This document shows, piece by piece, positions 9,095-17,118 of a stretch of 64,000 nucleotides of DNA. The position numbers and the translations under genes were made by a program. Each line of letters begins with the position of its first letter. Position 1 is the stretch's first letter. The notes below the pieces were generated by a model, which worked only from the letters and a program-made list of their open reading frames with translations, was not told where the DNA came from and made no database searches. Source of the stretch: an uncultured Acetatifactor sp. (GTDB lineage: Bacteria; Bacillota; Clostridia; Lachnospirales; Lachnospiraceae); assembly GCA_910585805.1 (NCBI GenBank), contig CAJUFB010000009.1, positions 34,158 to 98,157 of the forward strand. The letters run 5' to 3'.

Positions 9095-9385
9095 TTGAAA
9101 GTAACAGACAGAAGGGAATCCATAGAACTGTGTACGGAGTCCGGATGGCAGGCATATGACCTGATCCTGGACGGACAGATGGACAGGGATACAATATTCA
9201 GGCTGGGAAAGCTGGGGGATCTGACTTATCTGGAGATGCTGAAGCAGCCCTTTTACCGGATCGAACAGAACTATTATATGATCAAGGGGCTGGAGGGCGC
9301 CGACAGGCTGCGTGTCGCCATGCTGACAGGCCATGAGGAGATACTTGTTCGGGTAGAAGCGGCAATTTGCGGCGGACCGAAGTGA
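9095..9385 (+). CDS. Small conserved-looking protein of unknown function
   Basis: A 96-residue soluble protein with a TTG start behind a strong AGGGGAGG site (9081-9088). I do not recognise a family. The sequence is charged and predicted mostly helical, with LGKLGDLTYLEMLKQPFYRIEQNYYMIKGLEGADRLRVAML in the middle (positions about 40-80), and it ends in CGGPK. The stop codon lies inside the first unit of the 29-bp tandem repeat that leads into the alpha-fucosidase gene. The 250-base gap before it holds only an unconvincing frame. Expression with the upstream aminotransferase is possible. Confidence 0.6.
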   Translation: MKVTDRRESIELCTESGWQAYDLILDGQMDRDTIFRLGKLGDLTYLEMLKQPFYRIEQNYYMIKGLEGADRLRVAMLTGHEEILVRVEAAICGGPK

Positions 9386-9485
9386 CTTTTCACTTTAGAA
9401 CTGTCGCGAAGTGACTTTTCACTTTAGGGCTGTCGCGAAGTGACTTTTCACTTTAGAGCTGTCGCGCAGCGACTAAATTAGGAGG
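9379..9485 (+). repeat. Three 29-bp tandem repeats ending in a GTCGC hairpin and ribosome-binding site
   Basis: Three near-identical 29-base units (9379-9407, 9408-9436, 9437-9465) each contain the dyad AGTGA-CTTT-TCACT and end in CTGTCGC. The last runs into the palindrome GTCGC-GCA-GCGAC (9461-9473) and then GACTAAATTAGGAGG, which supplies the ribosome-binding site of the fucosidase gene. A related element precedes purE at 49808-49985. Confidence 0.9.
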
Positions 9486-9495
9486 ACTTGAGAAT

Positions 9496-10857
9496 ATGGA
9501 GAAGAAAATGCCTCGTGAGATGACAGGCGCGGAATTGAAATCCATGCTGAAAAGCAGCATAAATTTCAAAAGCCTGGGAGGGCTGAAATGTGACGAACTG
9601 ACCCTTCCGCCGGAGGACAAGCAGTGGTGGCGTGACGCCAAGATCGGCATGTTTGTGCACTGGGGACTGTACTCCATCCTGGGGAGAGGGGAATGGGTCA
9701 GGTTTAATGAGAAAATTCCCAAAGAAGAATACGAAGCCCTGGCGGACCAGTTCATTCCCCGGGATTTCGATATGAAGGAATGGATGGAGATCGCCAAAGG
9801 CTTCGGCGCAAAATATGCCGTCATGGTGACAAGGCATCACGACGGTTTTTCCCTCTGGAACAGTGAGGGGAGCCATGAGCATTTTACTTCCTGGCACAGG
9901 GGCGCCCACAGGGATTTCGTGGGTGAGTATGCGGCAGCCTGCAGGGAGGCGGGCCTGAAGGTGGGAGTTTACTATTCTCCCATGGACTGGCGCTTTCCGG
10001 GATATTTTGACCCGGAGGGACTGCCGGAGAACGCGGCCTTGATGAAGAAGCAGTGCTATGCCCAGGTGGAGGAGCTGTGCAGCAGGTATCGGCCGGATAT
10101 TCTGTGGTACGACGGGGGATGGCTGGCCCACAAGGGCAGCGATACCTCCAGCGCCTGGTTCTGGGAGCCGGTGAAGCTGAACAAAATGGCCAGGAGCTAT
10201 AACCCGAAGCTGCTGATCAATCCCCGTTCCGGCTGGGAGGGAGATTTTTACTGCGACGAAGGTTCACATGAGATTACGGGCGGGATCATTCCCGTACCCT
10301 GGGAAAAGAATATGTGTGTGTGCTCCGGGAGCTCCTGGGGCTGGATGGCGGAGGATCCGGTGTCCGATTTTGACTGGCTGATCCGGATGATGGTGAACGT
10401 GGTGTGCCGGGGCGGCAACTGGCTGGTGAATATCGGCCCGGACAGGAACGGCAGGATCTCCGATGAGATCAGGAAGCGCATGTTCCAGGTGGGAGACTGG
10501 CTGCGCGTTTACGGGGAGAGCATTTACGCTGCGTCCGCGGGCCCTTATGAGCCGGTAGACAATGTGTACGGCTCCACATGGCACGGAAATAAAGTGTACC
10601 TGCATATCCTGGACGTGGAGGCATTCCGGAGCTGCGTGCTTCCATATACGGAAAACCGTATAAAAAATGCCGCATTGTTCTCCGGAGAGAAAGCCGGAGA
10701 GAAAGTGGAGGCTGCAGAGACCCCCGAAGGCATTCGACTGGTCTTGCCGGAAGGAACAGGACAAGACGGAGAACCGGATATCATTGTGGTACTCACCATG
10801 GAGGAGGAAGTCAGAGCCGGCGGCGATGCGGAGATCTATTTTACCGGAAAGGAATAA
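9496..10857 (+). CDS. Alpha-L-fucosidase, glycoside hydrolase family 29
   Basis: A 453-residue retaining exo-fucosidase with no signal peptide, so cytoplasmic. GH29 hallmarks: WWRDAKIGMFVHWGLYS near residue 45, the VMVTRHHDGFSLW segment, GVYYSPMDW, and PDILWYDGGW, in which the Asp is the expected nucleophile by family position. A small C-terminal beta domain follows from about residue 345. It would remove terminal alpha-linked L-fucose from imported oligosaccharides. The start has AGGAGG at 9480-9484 inside a repeat element. It is followed by GH42, GH31 and a GH140-like gene on the same strand. GH29 is normally 400-500 residues, so it is complete. Confidence 0.95.
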   Translation: MEKKMPREMTGAELKSMLKSSINFKSLGGLKCDELTLPPEDKQWWRDAKIGMFVHWGLYSILGRGEWVRFNEKIPKEEYEALADQFIPRDFDMKEWMEIAKGFGAKYAVMVTRHHDGFSLWNSEGSHEHFTSWHRGAHRDFVGEYAAACREAGLKVGVYYSPMDWRFPGYFDPEGLPENAALMKKQCYAQVEELCSRYRPDILWYDGGWLAHKGSDTSSAWFWEPVKLNKMARSYNPKLLINPRSGWEGDFYCDEGSHEITGGIIPVPWEKNMCVCSGSSWGWMAEDPVSDFDWLIRMMVNVVCRGGNWLVNIGPDRNGRISDEIRKRMFQVGDWLRVYGESIYAASAGPYEPVDNVYGSTWHGNKVYLHILDVEAFRSCVLPYTENRIKNAALFSGEKAGEKVEAAETPEGIRLVLPEGTGQDGEPDIIVVLTMEEEVRAGGDAEIYFTGKE

Positions 10858-11073
10858 GCGGGGACATATGGGGTGAGAGCCTTTGCAATCTTTGCAATGA
10901 GAGACAGACAGTATATGAAAAAGCTGCGCTTCTATGTTCAGAAATGACTGTTTCGAAATGACTGGTCAGGAACGAATGATCAGGAGCAAATATTCAGGAA
11001 CGGAGGCGCTCACGGGTATCATTTACAGGTAAGCGCGGCGGCGGAAGGCTCCGCGCACGGAAAAGAGGACAGG

Positions 11074-13173
11074 ATGAAATATGGTGTATCGTACTATCCG
11101 GAGCATAAGACAGAGGAAGAACGAAAAGCGGATCTGGCGCTTTTAAAGCAGTCGGGCATCAATACGGTGCGGATGGGAGAGTTTGCCTGGTGCCGGATGG
11201 AGCCTTCGGAGGGGAATTTTTCCTTCGGGTGGCTGGAAGAAGTGGTGGAGGAGCTGGGAGAGGCAGGGATTCGAACCATCCTCTGCACGCCCACGGCCTG
11301 CCCGCCCGCCTGGCTGGTGGAAAAGCACCCGGATATTTTATATATGGACAACCGCCGGATACGCCGTCCTTTTGGCGGCCGACGGCATTATTGCTATAAT
11401 CATGAGACTTACAGGGCGTACTCCGTGCGGATCGCGGAGGAGATGGCCAGGGCTTTTGCAGGGAATCCTTATGTGGCAGGGGTGCAGATTGACAATGAAC
11501 CCGCACAGGAGGGAACCGGGCGCTGCTGCTGTCCGGTCTGCGAAGAGAAATTTCGGGCATATCTGCGGCAGGAATACGGGAGCATTGAGAATTTCAACAG
11601 AAGAAGCGGCAGCATTTTCTGGTCCCAGGAGTATGAGGATTTCAGTCAGATTCCGCTGCCTGTAAATACCATTGAGACAGGGGCCCGCAATCTGATCGAC
11701 GCCTATTACGAGAATCCTACCCTGAGGCTTCAGTTTGAGCGTTTCTGCTCCCGCAGTCAGAAGGAATATCAGGACCTGCAGGCAAAAGCGCTTCGCAGGT
11801 ATCTGCAGGTGCCCGTTACCACCAATGCCACAGGCCTTGCCACCAACAGCATTGACTACTATGACAGCACAGAGGGGCTGGACCGGTATGCCTTCGACTT
11901 TTATCCGTCCTTAAGGGATGCGGAGGTGGATTCCTTTCCCTATGCCTTTGCGAGAGGCGTGAAAGACGGGACGCCCTTCTGGGTGCTGGAATTTATGTCC
12001 GGCGGCGGTCACAGGCTGGGGGGAAGCGGCAGGCTGCAGCCCAATCCCGGGGCGATGAAGCAGGCGGTGGTGCAGTCCATGGCCCACGGAGGGGAGATGA
12101 TGCTGCATTTTCAGTTCCGTACCTATCCTTTCGGGGCGGAACAGCTCAACTATGCCATCGTGGATATGGACGGAATCCCCAGGAGACGGTACAGGGAGAT
12201 GCAGGAGACGGCGGAGCTGCTTCGGAAGCTGGAGCCTCTGGAGGGGGCCGCATTTCCCGGTGAAGCGGCGGTATGCTTTGACTATGATTCCCACTGGGCA
12301 TTGCGCATCAAACCGGTAAACGATCCTGCGTTTCATTATGTGGATTATTGCGGCAAGCTGTATCATTATCTGGAAAATATCGGCGTGACGGCAGATGTGG
12401 TTTCTCTGAAGAGGGACTGGAGCCGGTACCGGGTGGTCATCCTGCCCGCAGCCATCATCATGTCTCCGGAGCAGCAGGAGAAGGTGAGGCATTACGTAGA
12501 ACAGGGCGGCACTGTGGTGGCCACCTTCCTGACATCCGTGAAAAATGAGGATAATGTGGGCTATACCCAGTCACTTCCCGCCGGACTGACGAAAGTGTTC
12601 GGCAGCGTGGTGGAAGAGGTGGAGCCTGTATTTGAGGAAAACCATACGAAGCTGCGCCTGTGCATGGAGAGCTATGAGGCCCTCTGCCATATGGAAGAGA
12701 CGGAGGATAACCTGCTGGAAACCTCCGACGGGCTGTGGAGCGAGCTGTTGGGCGGCGTGTCGGAGACTTTGGGAAGCTATACGGAGGGCTATAAGGAGGG
12801 CGCAAAAGTCGTATCGGCCTTTTCTTATGGCAGGGGCAGGGCGTATTATGTGGGAACGGACCTGGAGCCGGAGGCCTGCCGTATTTTTCTGAAAGGTGTC
12901 ATGAAGGAAGCAGGCGTGCGCCGCAGCCTGGTGGAGCGGGAAGAGGGCGTGGAGCTGGTGACCCGCAGGGGACATGAGGAAGACTACCTGTTTTTATTCA
13001 ATTTTACGGCCAGGGAGACGGAGGTAAAGCTGCCGGCAGGGTGCAGGGATTATCTGACAGGTAAGCCTCTGGGAGAAAAATGCAGGATTGCGCGGAACGG
13101 CATTCTGATCGCCGGTTTCAGCAACAAATCAGCTGCCGGCGGCAGGACGGGCAGCTACGGGAGGACAGTATGA
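11074..13173 (+). CDS. Beta-galactosidase, glycoside hydrolase family 42
   Basis: A 699-residue cytoplasmic beta-galactosidase. The TIM-barrel begins at once (MKYGVSYYPEH) with VRMGEFAWCRMEPSEG. The acid/base Glu lies in GVQIDNEPAQ and the nucleophile in FWVLEFMSGG. The Cys cluster CCCPVC after the acid/base fits the GH42 zinc site. A trimerisation domain (about 380-590) and C-terminal beta domain follow. It removes terminal beta-linked galactose. Its TGA stop overlaps the ATG of the GH31 gene (ATGA), which implies translational coupling. The 216 bases upstream show no recognisable gene; they contain short GAAATGACTG direct repeats. Confidence 0.95.
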   Translation: MKYGVSYYPEHKTEEERKADLALLKQSGINTVRMGEFAWCRMEPSEGNFSFGWLEEVVEELGEAGIRTILCTPTACPPAWLVEKHPDILYMDNRRIRRPFGGRRHYCYNHETYRAYSVRIAEEMARAFAGNPYVAGVQIDNEPAQEGTGRCCCPVCEEKFRAYLRQEYGSIENFNRRSGSIFWSQEYEDFSQIPLPVNTIETGARNLIDAYYENPTLRLQFERFCSRSQKEYQDLQAKALRRYLQVPVTTNATGLATNSIDYYDSTEGLDRYAFDFYPSLRDAEVDSFPYAFARGVKDGTPFWVLEFMSGGGHRLGGSGRLQPNPGAMKQAVVQSMAHGGEMMLHFQFRTYPFGAEQLNYAIVDMDGIPRRRYREMQETAELLRKLEPLEGAAFPGEAAVCFDYDSHWALRIKPVNDPAFHYVDYCGKLYHYLENIGVTADVVSLKRDWSRYRVVILPAAIIMSPEQQEKVRHYVEQGGTVVATFLTSVKNEDNVGYTQSLPAGLTKVFGSVVEEVEPVFEENHTKLRLCMESYEALCHMEETEDNLLETSDGLWSELLGGVSETLGSYTEGYKEGAKVVSAFSYGRGRAYYVGTDLEPEACRIFLKGVMKEAGVRRSLVEREEGVELVTRRGHEEDYLFLFNFTARETEVKLPAGCRDYLTGKPLGEKCRIARNGILIAGFSNKSAAGGRTGSYGRTV

Positions 13174-15494
13174 AGATCATCAGAGTGGTATGTACGCCGG
13201 ACGGTGTGTGCAGAGAACCGGGAGATATCATTGAGAAGGAATTTGCGCCGGATGAAAGCATGGTTGCGCAGGCGGCGCGGGGAGAAGGAGGAACAGGACA
13301 GGCTGGCCGGCTGGAATTTGTGAAAAATGCCGGGGAGCGCCCTGTGCTGGTGCAGGAGTCCTGCAGCTTCATCCCCAGGGCGGTAACCCGCTATGTGATC
13401 GAGGGGAAGGCCCGGGTAGCGGTGAAGAAAACCGTGGACGGGGAGAGGACGGTTGTGGAAAATGCCGGGGAGACAAAGGTGGCAGACGCTTATGAGGCAA
13501 AGCTTGTTTTCTCCATCGGAGAGAAGGAGCGCATCCTGGGATTGGGTCAGCACGAGGACGGCATTGCCAGTTACAGGAACTGTACCCAGCATCTCTATCA
13601 GAATAACATGCAGATTCCCATGCCGGTATTTGTGTCCGACGCAGGTTACGGGGTGCTGCTGGATGCAGACTGCCTGATGGTGTATGAGGAGCGGGACAAT
13701 CAGGTCACCATATCCATGGATGCGGTGGAGCAGGCTGCCTACTATGTGATCATGGCGGAGGACATGGCGGGACTGGTCCGGGGAATCCGCAGGATTACGG
13801 GCAAGGCGGCCATGCTGCCCAGATGGGCTTACGGCTATATCCAGTCCAGGGAACGGTACAGATCCCAGGCGGAGCTTAAAAGTACGGCGGAGGAATTCAG
13901 GCGCAGGCAGATTCCGGTGTCCTGTCTGGTGCAGGACTGGCTCTCCTGGGAGGAGGGAAAATGGGGGGATAAGCATCTGGACAAAACCCGCTATCCCGAT
14001 CTGAAAGAGCTGACGGACAACCTTCATGAGCAGGGCATTGGCCTGATGCTGTCCGTATGGCCCAATATGAACAAGGGCGGGGAGGACAACAGGGAGATGA
14101 TGGAGGCAGGCAAGCTGTATGCCAACCTTTCTACTTACGATGCCTTCGACGGAGAAGCCAGGGCGCTTTACTGGAAGCAGTGTGAACGGGAACTGTTTTC
14201 CGGCGGTGTGGATGCCTGGTGGTGCGATTCCACGGAGCCTTTTACACCGGACTGGAACGGGGCGGAGAAACGCAGCGCCGGGGAACGGTACCGGATATCC
14301 AAAGCGGAGCTGACCAGGTATATGGATGCCAGGAAAGCCAATGTGTACGCAGTGTACCACGCAAAAGGGATTCATGATAACCAGAGGAAAGCCGCCCCGG
14401 AGACCAGGGTGATGAACCTGACACGTTCCGGATATCTCTCTTCCCAGAAGTACGGCGCCGTATTATGGTCAGGGGATATTGCGGCCACATGGGATGTGCT
14501 TAAGCGCCAGATCGTGGAGGGTTTGCAGATGGCGGCCAGCGGGATTCCTTATTGGAATATGGATATCGGAGCCTTTTTCGTGGGGAACCAGGAAGCATGG
14601 AAGCGATGGAGCGGCGCCAAAGAGGGTACACATCCCTGGTTCTGGCATGGTGACTTCGAAGAGGGCGTCGGGGACAAAGGCTATTGCGAGCTCTATGTGA
14701 GATGGCTCCAATACGGTACCTTCCTGCCTGTGATGCGCTCCCACGGTACGGATACGCCCAGAGAGCCATGGCAGTTCGGGCAGGAGGGTGATGTGTATTA
14801 TGACACGATTGTCAGATATATCTGCCTCCGCTACCGCCTTGTGCCGTATTTTTATGCTCTGGCCTACAGGATATGGAAGGAAGACGCCATGTCCATGCGG
14901 AGTCTGATTTTCGATTATGGGGAGGATGATAAGGCGGCGGAGACAGAGGACGAGTATCTGTTCGGCGATTTTCTGGTATGTCCGGTTACCTTTCCCATGG
15001 AGTACGGGCCGGGCAATACGCCTTTGCAGCGGGAGAAGTCCAGAAAGGTTTACCTGCCGAAAGGAGACGGCTGGTATGACTATGATACAAAGGAATATCT
15101 GGATGGCGGACAGGAATTTCATGCCCGGGCCCCGGTGGAGAAGATGCCCCTGTATATCAGGGCGGGAAGTATCCTGGCCGTGGATAATGCTGAGACAGCG
15201 GATCTGTATCATGAGCAGCGCCCGGAGGAAATGGAGCTGGAGGTGTATGCGGGAAAGGACGGGGCATTTACCTGCTACATGGACAGCGGCAACGGATACG
15301 GCTACCAGAGCGGGGAATATGCCGCTGTCAGGGTATCCTGGAAAGAAAGAGGCTGTGAGCTTACGCTTGGAGCGGCGGAGGGAAGATATCCTTATCCTTC
15401 AAGGTGGAAGGTTACGCTGTATACAGCCCGGGGCAGCAGTGTGCGGGAAGTGGAATATCAGGGGAAAGAGCTATGTGTAAGCTTTCTGCAGTGA
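13170..15494 (+). CDS. Glycoside hydrolase family 31 (alpha-xylosidase or alpha-glucosidase)
   Basis: A roughly 774-residue cytoplasmic retaining alpha-glycosidase. An N-terminal beta domain with LGLGQHEDG precedes the (beta/alpha)8 barrel. VDAWWCDSTEP carries the nucleophile Asp and VLWSGDIAATW the acid/base Asp; GIPYWNMDIGAFF and FLPVMRSHG complete the family signature. Proximal and distal beta domains follow. The ATG at 13170 overlaps the GH42 stop and has GGGAGG ahead; a longer reading from 13080 lies inside the GH42 gene. Activity within GH31 cannot be fixed by eye, but the neighbouring fucosidase and galactosidase make alpha-xylosidase an attractive guess. Confidence 0.9.
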   Translation: MKIIRVVCTPDGVCREPGDIIEKEFAPDESMVAQAARGEGGTGQAGRLEFVKNAGERPVLVQESCSFIPRAVTRYVIEGKARVAVKKTVDGERTVVENAGETKVADAYEAKLVFSIGEKERILGLGQHEDGIASYRNCTQHLYQNNMQIPMPVFVSDAGYGVLLDADCLMVYEERDNQVTISMDAVEQAAYYVIMAEDMAGLVRGIRRITGKAAMLPRWAYGYIQSRERYRSQAELKSTAEEFRRRQIPVSCLVQDWLSWEEGKWGDKHLDKTRYPDLKELTDNLHEQGIGLMLSVWPNMNKGGEDNREMMEAGKLYANLSTYDAFDGEARALYWKQCERELFSGGVDAWWCDSTEPFTPDWNGAEKRSAGERYRISKAELTRYMDARKANVYAVYHAKGIHDNQRKAAPETRVMNLTRSGYLSSQKYGAVLWSGDIAATWDVLKRQIVEGLQMAASGIPYWNMDIGAFFVGNQEAWKRWSGAKEGTHPWFWHGDFEEGVGDKGYCELYVRWLQYGTFLPVMRSHGTDTPREPWQFGQEGDVYYDTIVRYICLRYRLVPYFYALAYRIWKEDAMSMRSLIFDYGEDDKAAETEDEYLFGDFLVCPVTFPMEYGPGNTPLQREKSRKVYLPKGDGWYDYDTKEYLDGGQEFHARAPVEKMPLYIRAGSILAVDNAETADLYHEQRPEEMELEVYAGKDGAFTCYMDSGNGYGYQSGEYAAVRVSWKERGCELTLGAAEGRYPYPSRWKVTLYTARGSSVREVEYQGKELCVSFLQ

Positions 15495-15623
15495 ATGGGA
15501 AAGTCGTGGGCAGCTTTTGGCCATTGGCAGGTGCTTCCGGCCGGAAACCTTTGCCGGACGGAAAGAAGAGACATCGGGCAAAAGTCTTAAGCCTGAGCAG
15601 AAAAGAAGGAAAGGAACGCGGGA

Positions 15624-16961
15624 ATGAAGGGAAAAGAGAAAGCACCCTGGGAAAAAGGACCCTTGAAGGTGACGGAGGACGGAAGGTATTTTCGCTGCGG
15701 CGAAGAGCCCTTCTTTTTCCTGGGGGATACGGCATGGCTTCTGTTTCACCAGCTGACGCTGGAGGAGAGTTGTCTGTACCTGAGAAACAGAAAGGAACTG
15801 GGCTACAATGTGATACTGGCAGACTTCGTTCATACGGCGGACCAGAAAAACAGAGCCGGAGACAGCGCGCTGACAGACGGGGATCCGGCCAGGCCGGACA
15901 CGGAGGGAGGCTTCTGGAAGCATGTGGATGCGGTGGTGGAAATGGCCGGGGAGCTGGGGCTTTTCCTGGGATTGCTTCCCGTGTGGGGCAGCAGCATGGT
16001 AAAAAGCGGCTGCCTGAACAGCGGCAATGTGGATGCCTATATGAAGTTTGTTCTGGAACGCTACCATGATTGTCCTCATATTATCTGGATCGTGGGAGGA
16101 GATGTGCGGGGGGATGCGGCGGCTGACGTATTCCGGCGCATGGGCAGGCTGATGAAGGCGGACAGGCCGGACAGGCTTGTAACTTACCATCCGTTTGGCC
16201 GGACCAGTTCCTCCCTCTGGTTTCACGAGGAGGACTGGCTTGACTTCAATCTGTTCCAGTCCGGTCACAGGCGTTATGACCAGGTCAGCATGCAGGAATG
16301 GGATGACAATACGGCGAGGGAAGGGTGGTTCGGCGAGGACAGCTGGAAGTATGTGGAACGGGACAGGGGAAGAACGCCGGCAAAACCAGTGCTGGACGGC
16401 GAGCCGTCCTATGAGTGGATACTGCAGGGGCTTCACGACAATACCCAGCCTTACTGGAAAGCGGCGGATGTGAGAAGGTATGCCTATTGGAGCGTGTTTG
16501 CCGGGGCGGCAGGGCATGTGTACGGGCATAATTCCATCATGCAGTTTTACAGGGATACTTCCAGGGAGGGAGCTTTCGGGGCGAAATATCTCTGGACGGA
16601 TGCCATTCATCATCCCGGAGGCGCCCAGATGGTTCATCTGAAAAAGCTGTGTGAGCGGGTGGGTTTTGAAAAAGGACATCCTGCCGGGGAATGGGTGCTC
16701 CGCGGACAGGGGGAGAAATATGACTATATCAGTGTCTTCGCCGGAGAGGATTTTCTGCTGGCCTATACGGTGAACGGCAGGCAGTTCGTTTTGTCCCTGG
16801 AGGCTTTTGAGGGGAGAGAGCTGGAGGCTTACTGGATGGATCCTGTCACGGGACTCTGTACTTATGCCGGAGGAATTACCGGAGGCGGAGAGGCCTTGTT
16901 TGCGCCGCCGGAGAGAGAAGACGGTACAGACTGCGTGCTGGTGCTGCTGGCGGAAGAATGA
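15624..16961 (+). CDS. DUF4038-type glycoside hydrolase (GH140-like)
   Basis: A 445-residue cytoplasmic protein with an apiosidase-like (DUF4038) barrel: FFFLGDTAWLLFHQLT, then YLRNRKELGYNVI, HIIWIVGGD, TYHPFGRTSSSLWF and PVLDGEPSYEW. The C-terminal 85 residues resemble the putative collagen-binding beta domain that usually follows. GH140 members cleave apiose links in rhamnogalacturonan II, and related proteins act on other plant or host glycans. The Asp in WIVGGD and the Glu in DGEPSYE sit where catalytic acids are expected. The 129-base gap from GH31 contains no visible terminator, so it probably ends the same operon, closed by the strong terminator at 16994. Confidence 0.82.
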   Translation: MKGKEKAPWEKGPLKVTEDGRYFRCGEEPFFFLGDTAWLLFHQLTLEESCLYLRNRKELGYNVILADFVHTADQKNRAGDSALTDGDPARPDTEGGFWKHVDAVVEMAGELGLFLGLLPVWGSSMVKSGCLNSGNVDAYMKFVLERYHDCPHIIWIVGGDVRGDAAADVFRRMGRLMKADRPDRLVTYHPFGRTSSSLWFHEEDWLDFNLFQSGHRRYDQVSMQEWDDNTAREGWFGEDSWKYVERDRGRTPAKPVLDGEPSYEWILQGLHDNTQPYWKAADVRRYAYWSVFAGAAGHVYGHNSIMQFYRDTSREGAFGAKYLWTDAIHHPGGAQMVHLKKLCERVGFEKGHPAGEWVLRGQGEKYDYISVFAGEDFLLAYTVNGRQFVLSLEAFEGRELEAYWMDPVTGLCTYAGGITGGGEALFAPPEREDGTDCVLVLLAEE

Positions 16962-16993
16962 TCTGAAAGGCGGCGGTTGGCACACTCTGTATG

Positions 16994-17040
16994 AAAGGGG
17001 CCGTGGGGAAATAACTGCATTTCCCTACGGCCCCTTTCTG
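16994..17040 (+). terminator. Strong Rho-independent terminator after the glycosidase operon
   Basis: An 18-base arm at 16994-17011 (AAAGGGGCCGTGGGGAAA) pairs, with one G-T, with 17020-17037 and runs into CTTTCTG-type pyrimidines. It closes the glycoside hydrolase cluster before the convergent restriction-modification gene. Confidence 0.85.
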
Positions 17041-17118
17041 TTCAGGCAGTTTATACTCGCGTTCAAAAACATTTGTCATCAGAAATGTATAACGAGCGAG
17101 AGCATCTGTATTGCAGAC

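Noticed and set aside
9379..9485. CRISPR-like array
   Set aside because: The units are contiguous 29-base tandem copies without unique spacers, and no cas gene is present.
15471..16985. Long minus-strand open frame (504 codons) opposite the DUF4038 gene
   Set aside because: It is an antisense shadow of a clear gene, with no ribosome-binding site and an implausible composition rich in His, Arg and Pro.
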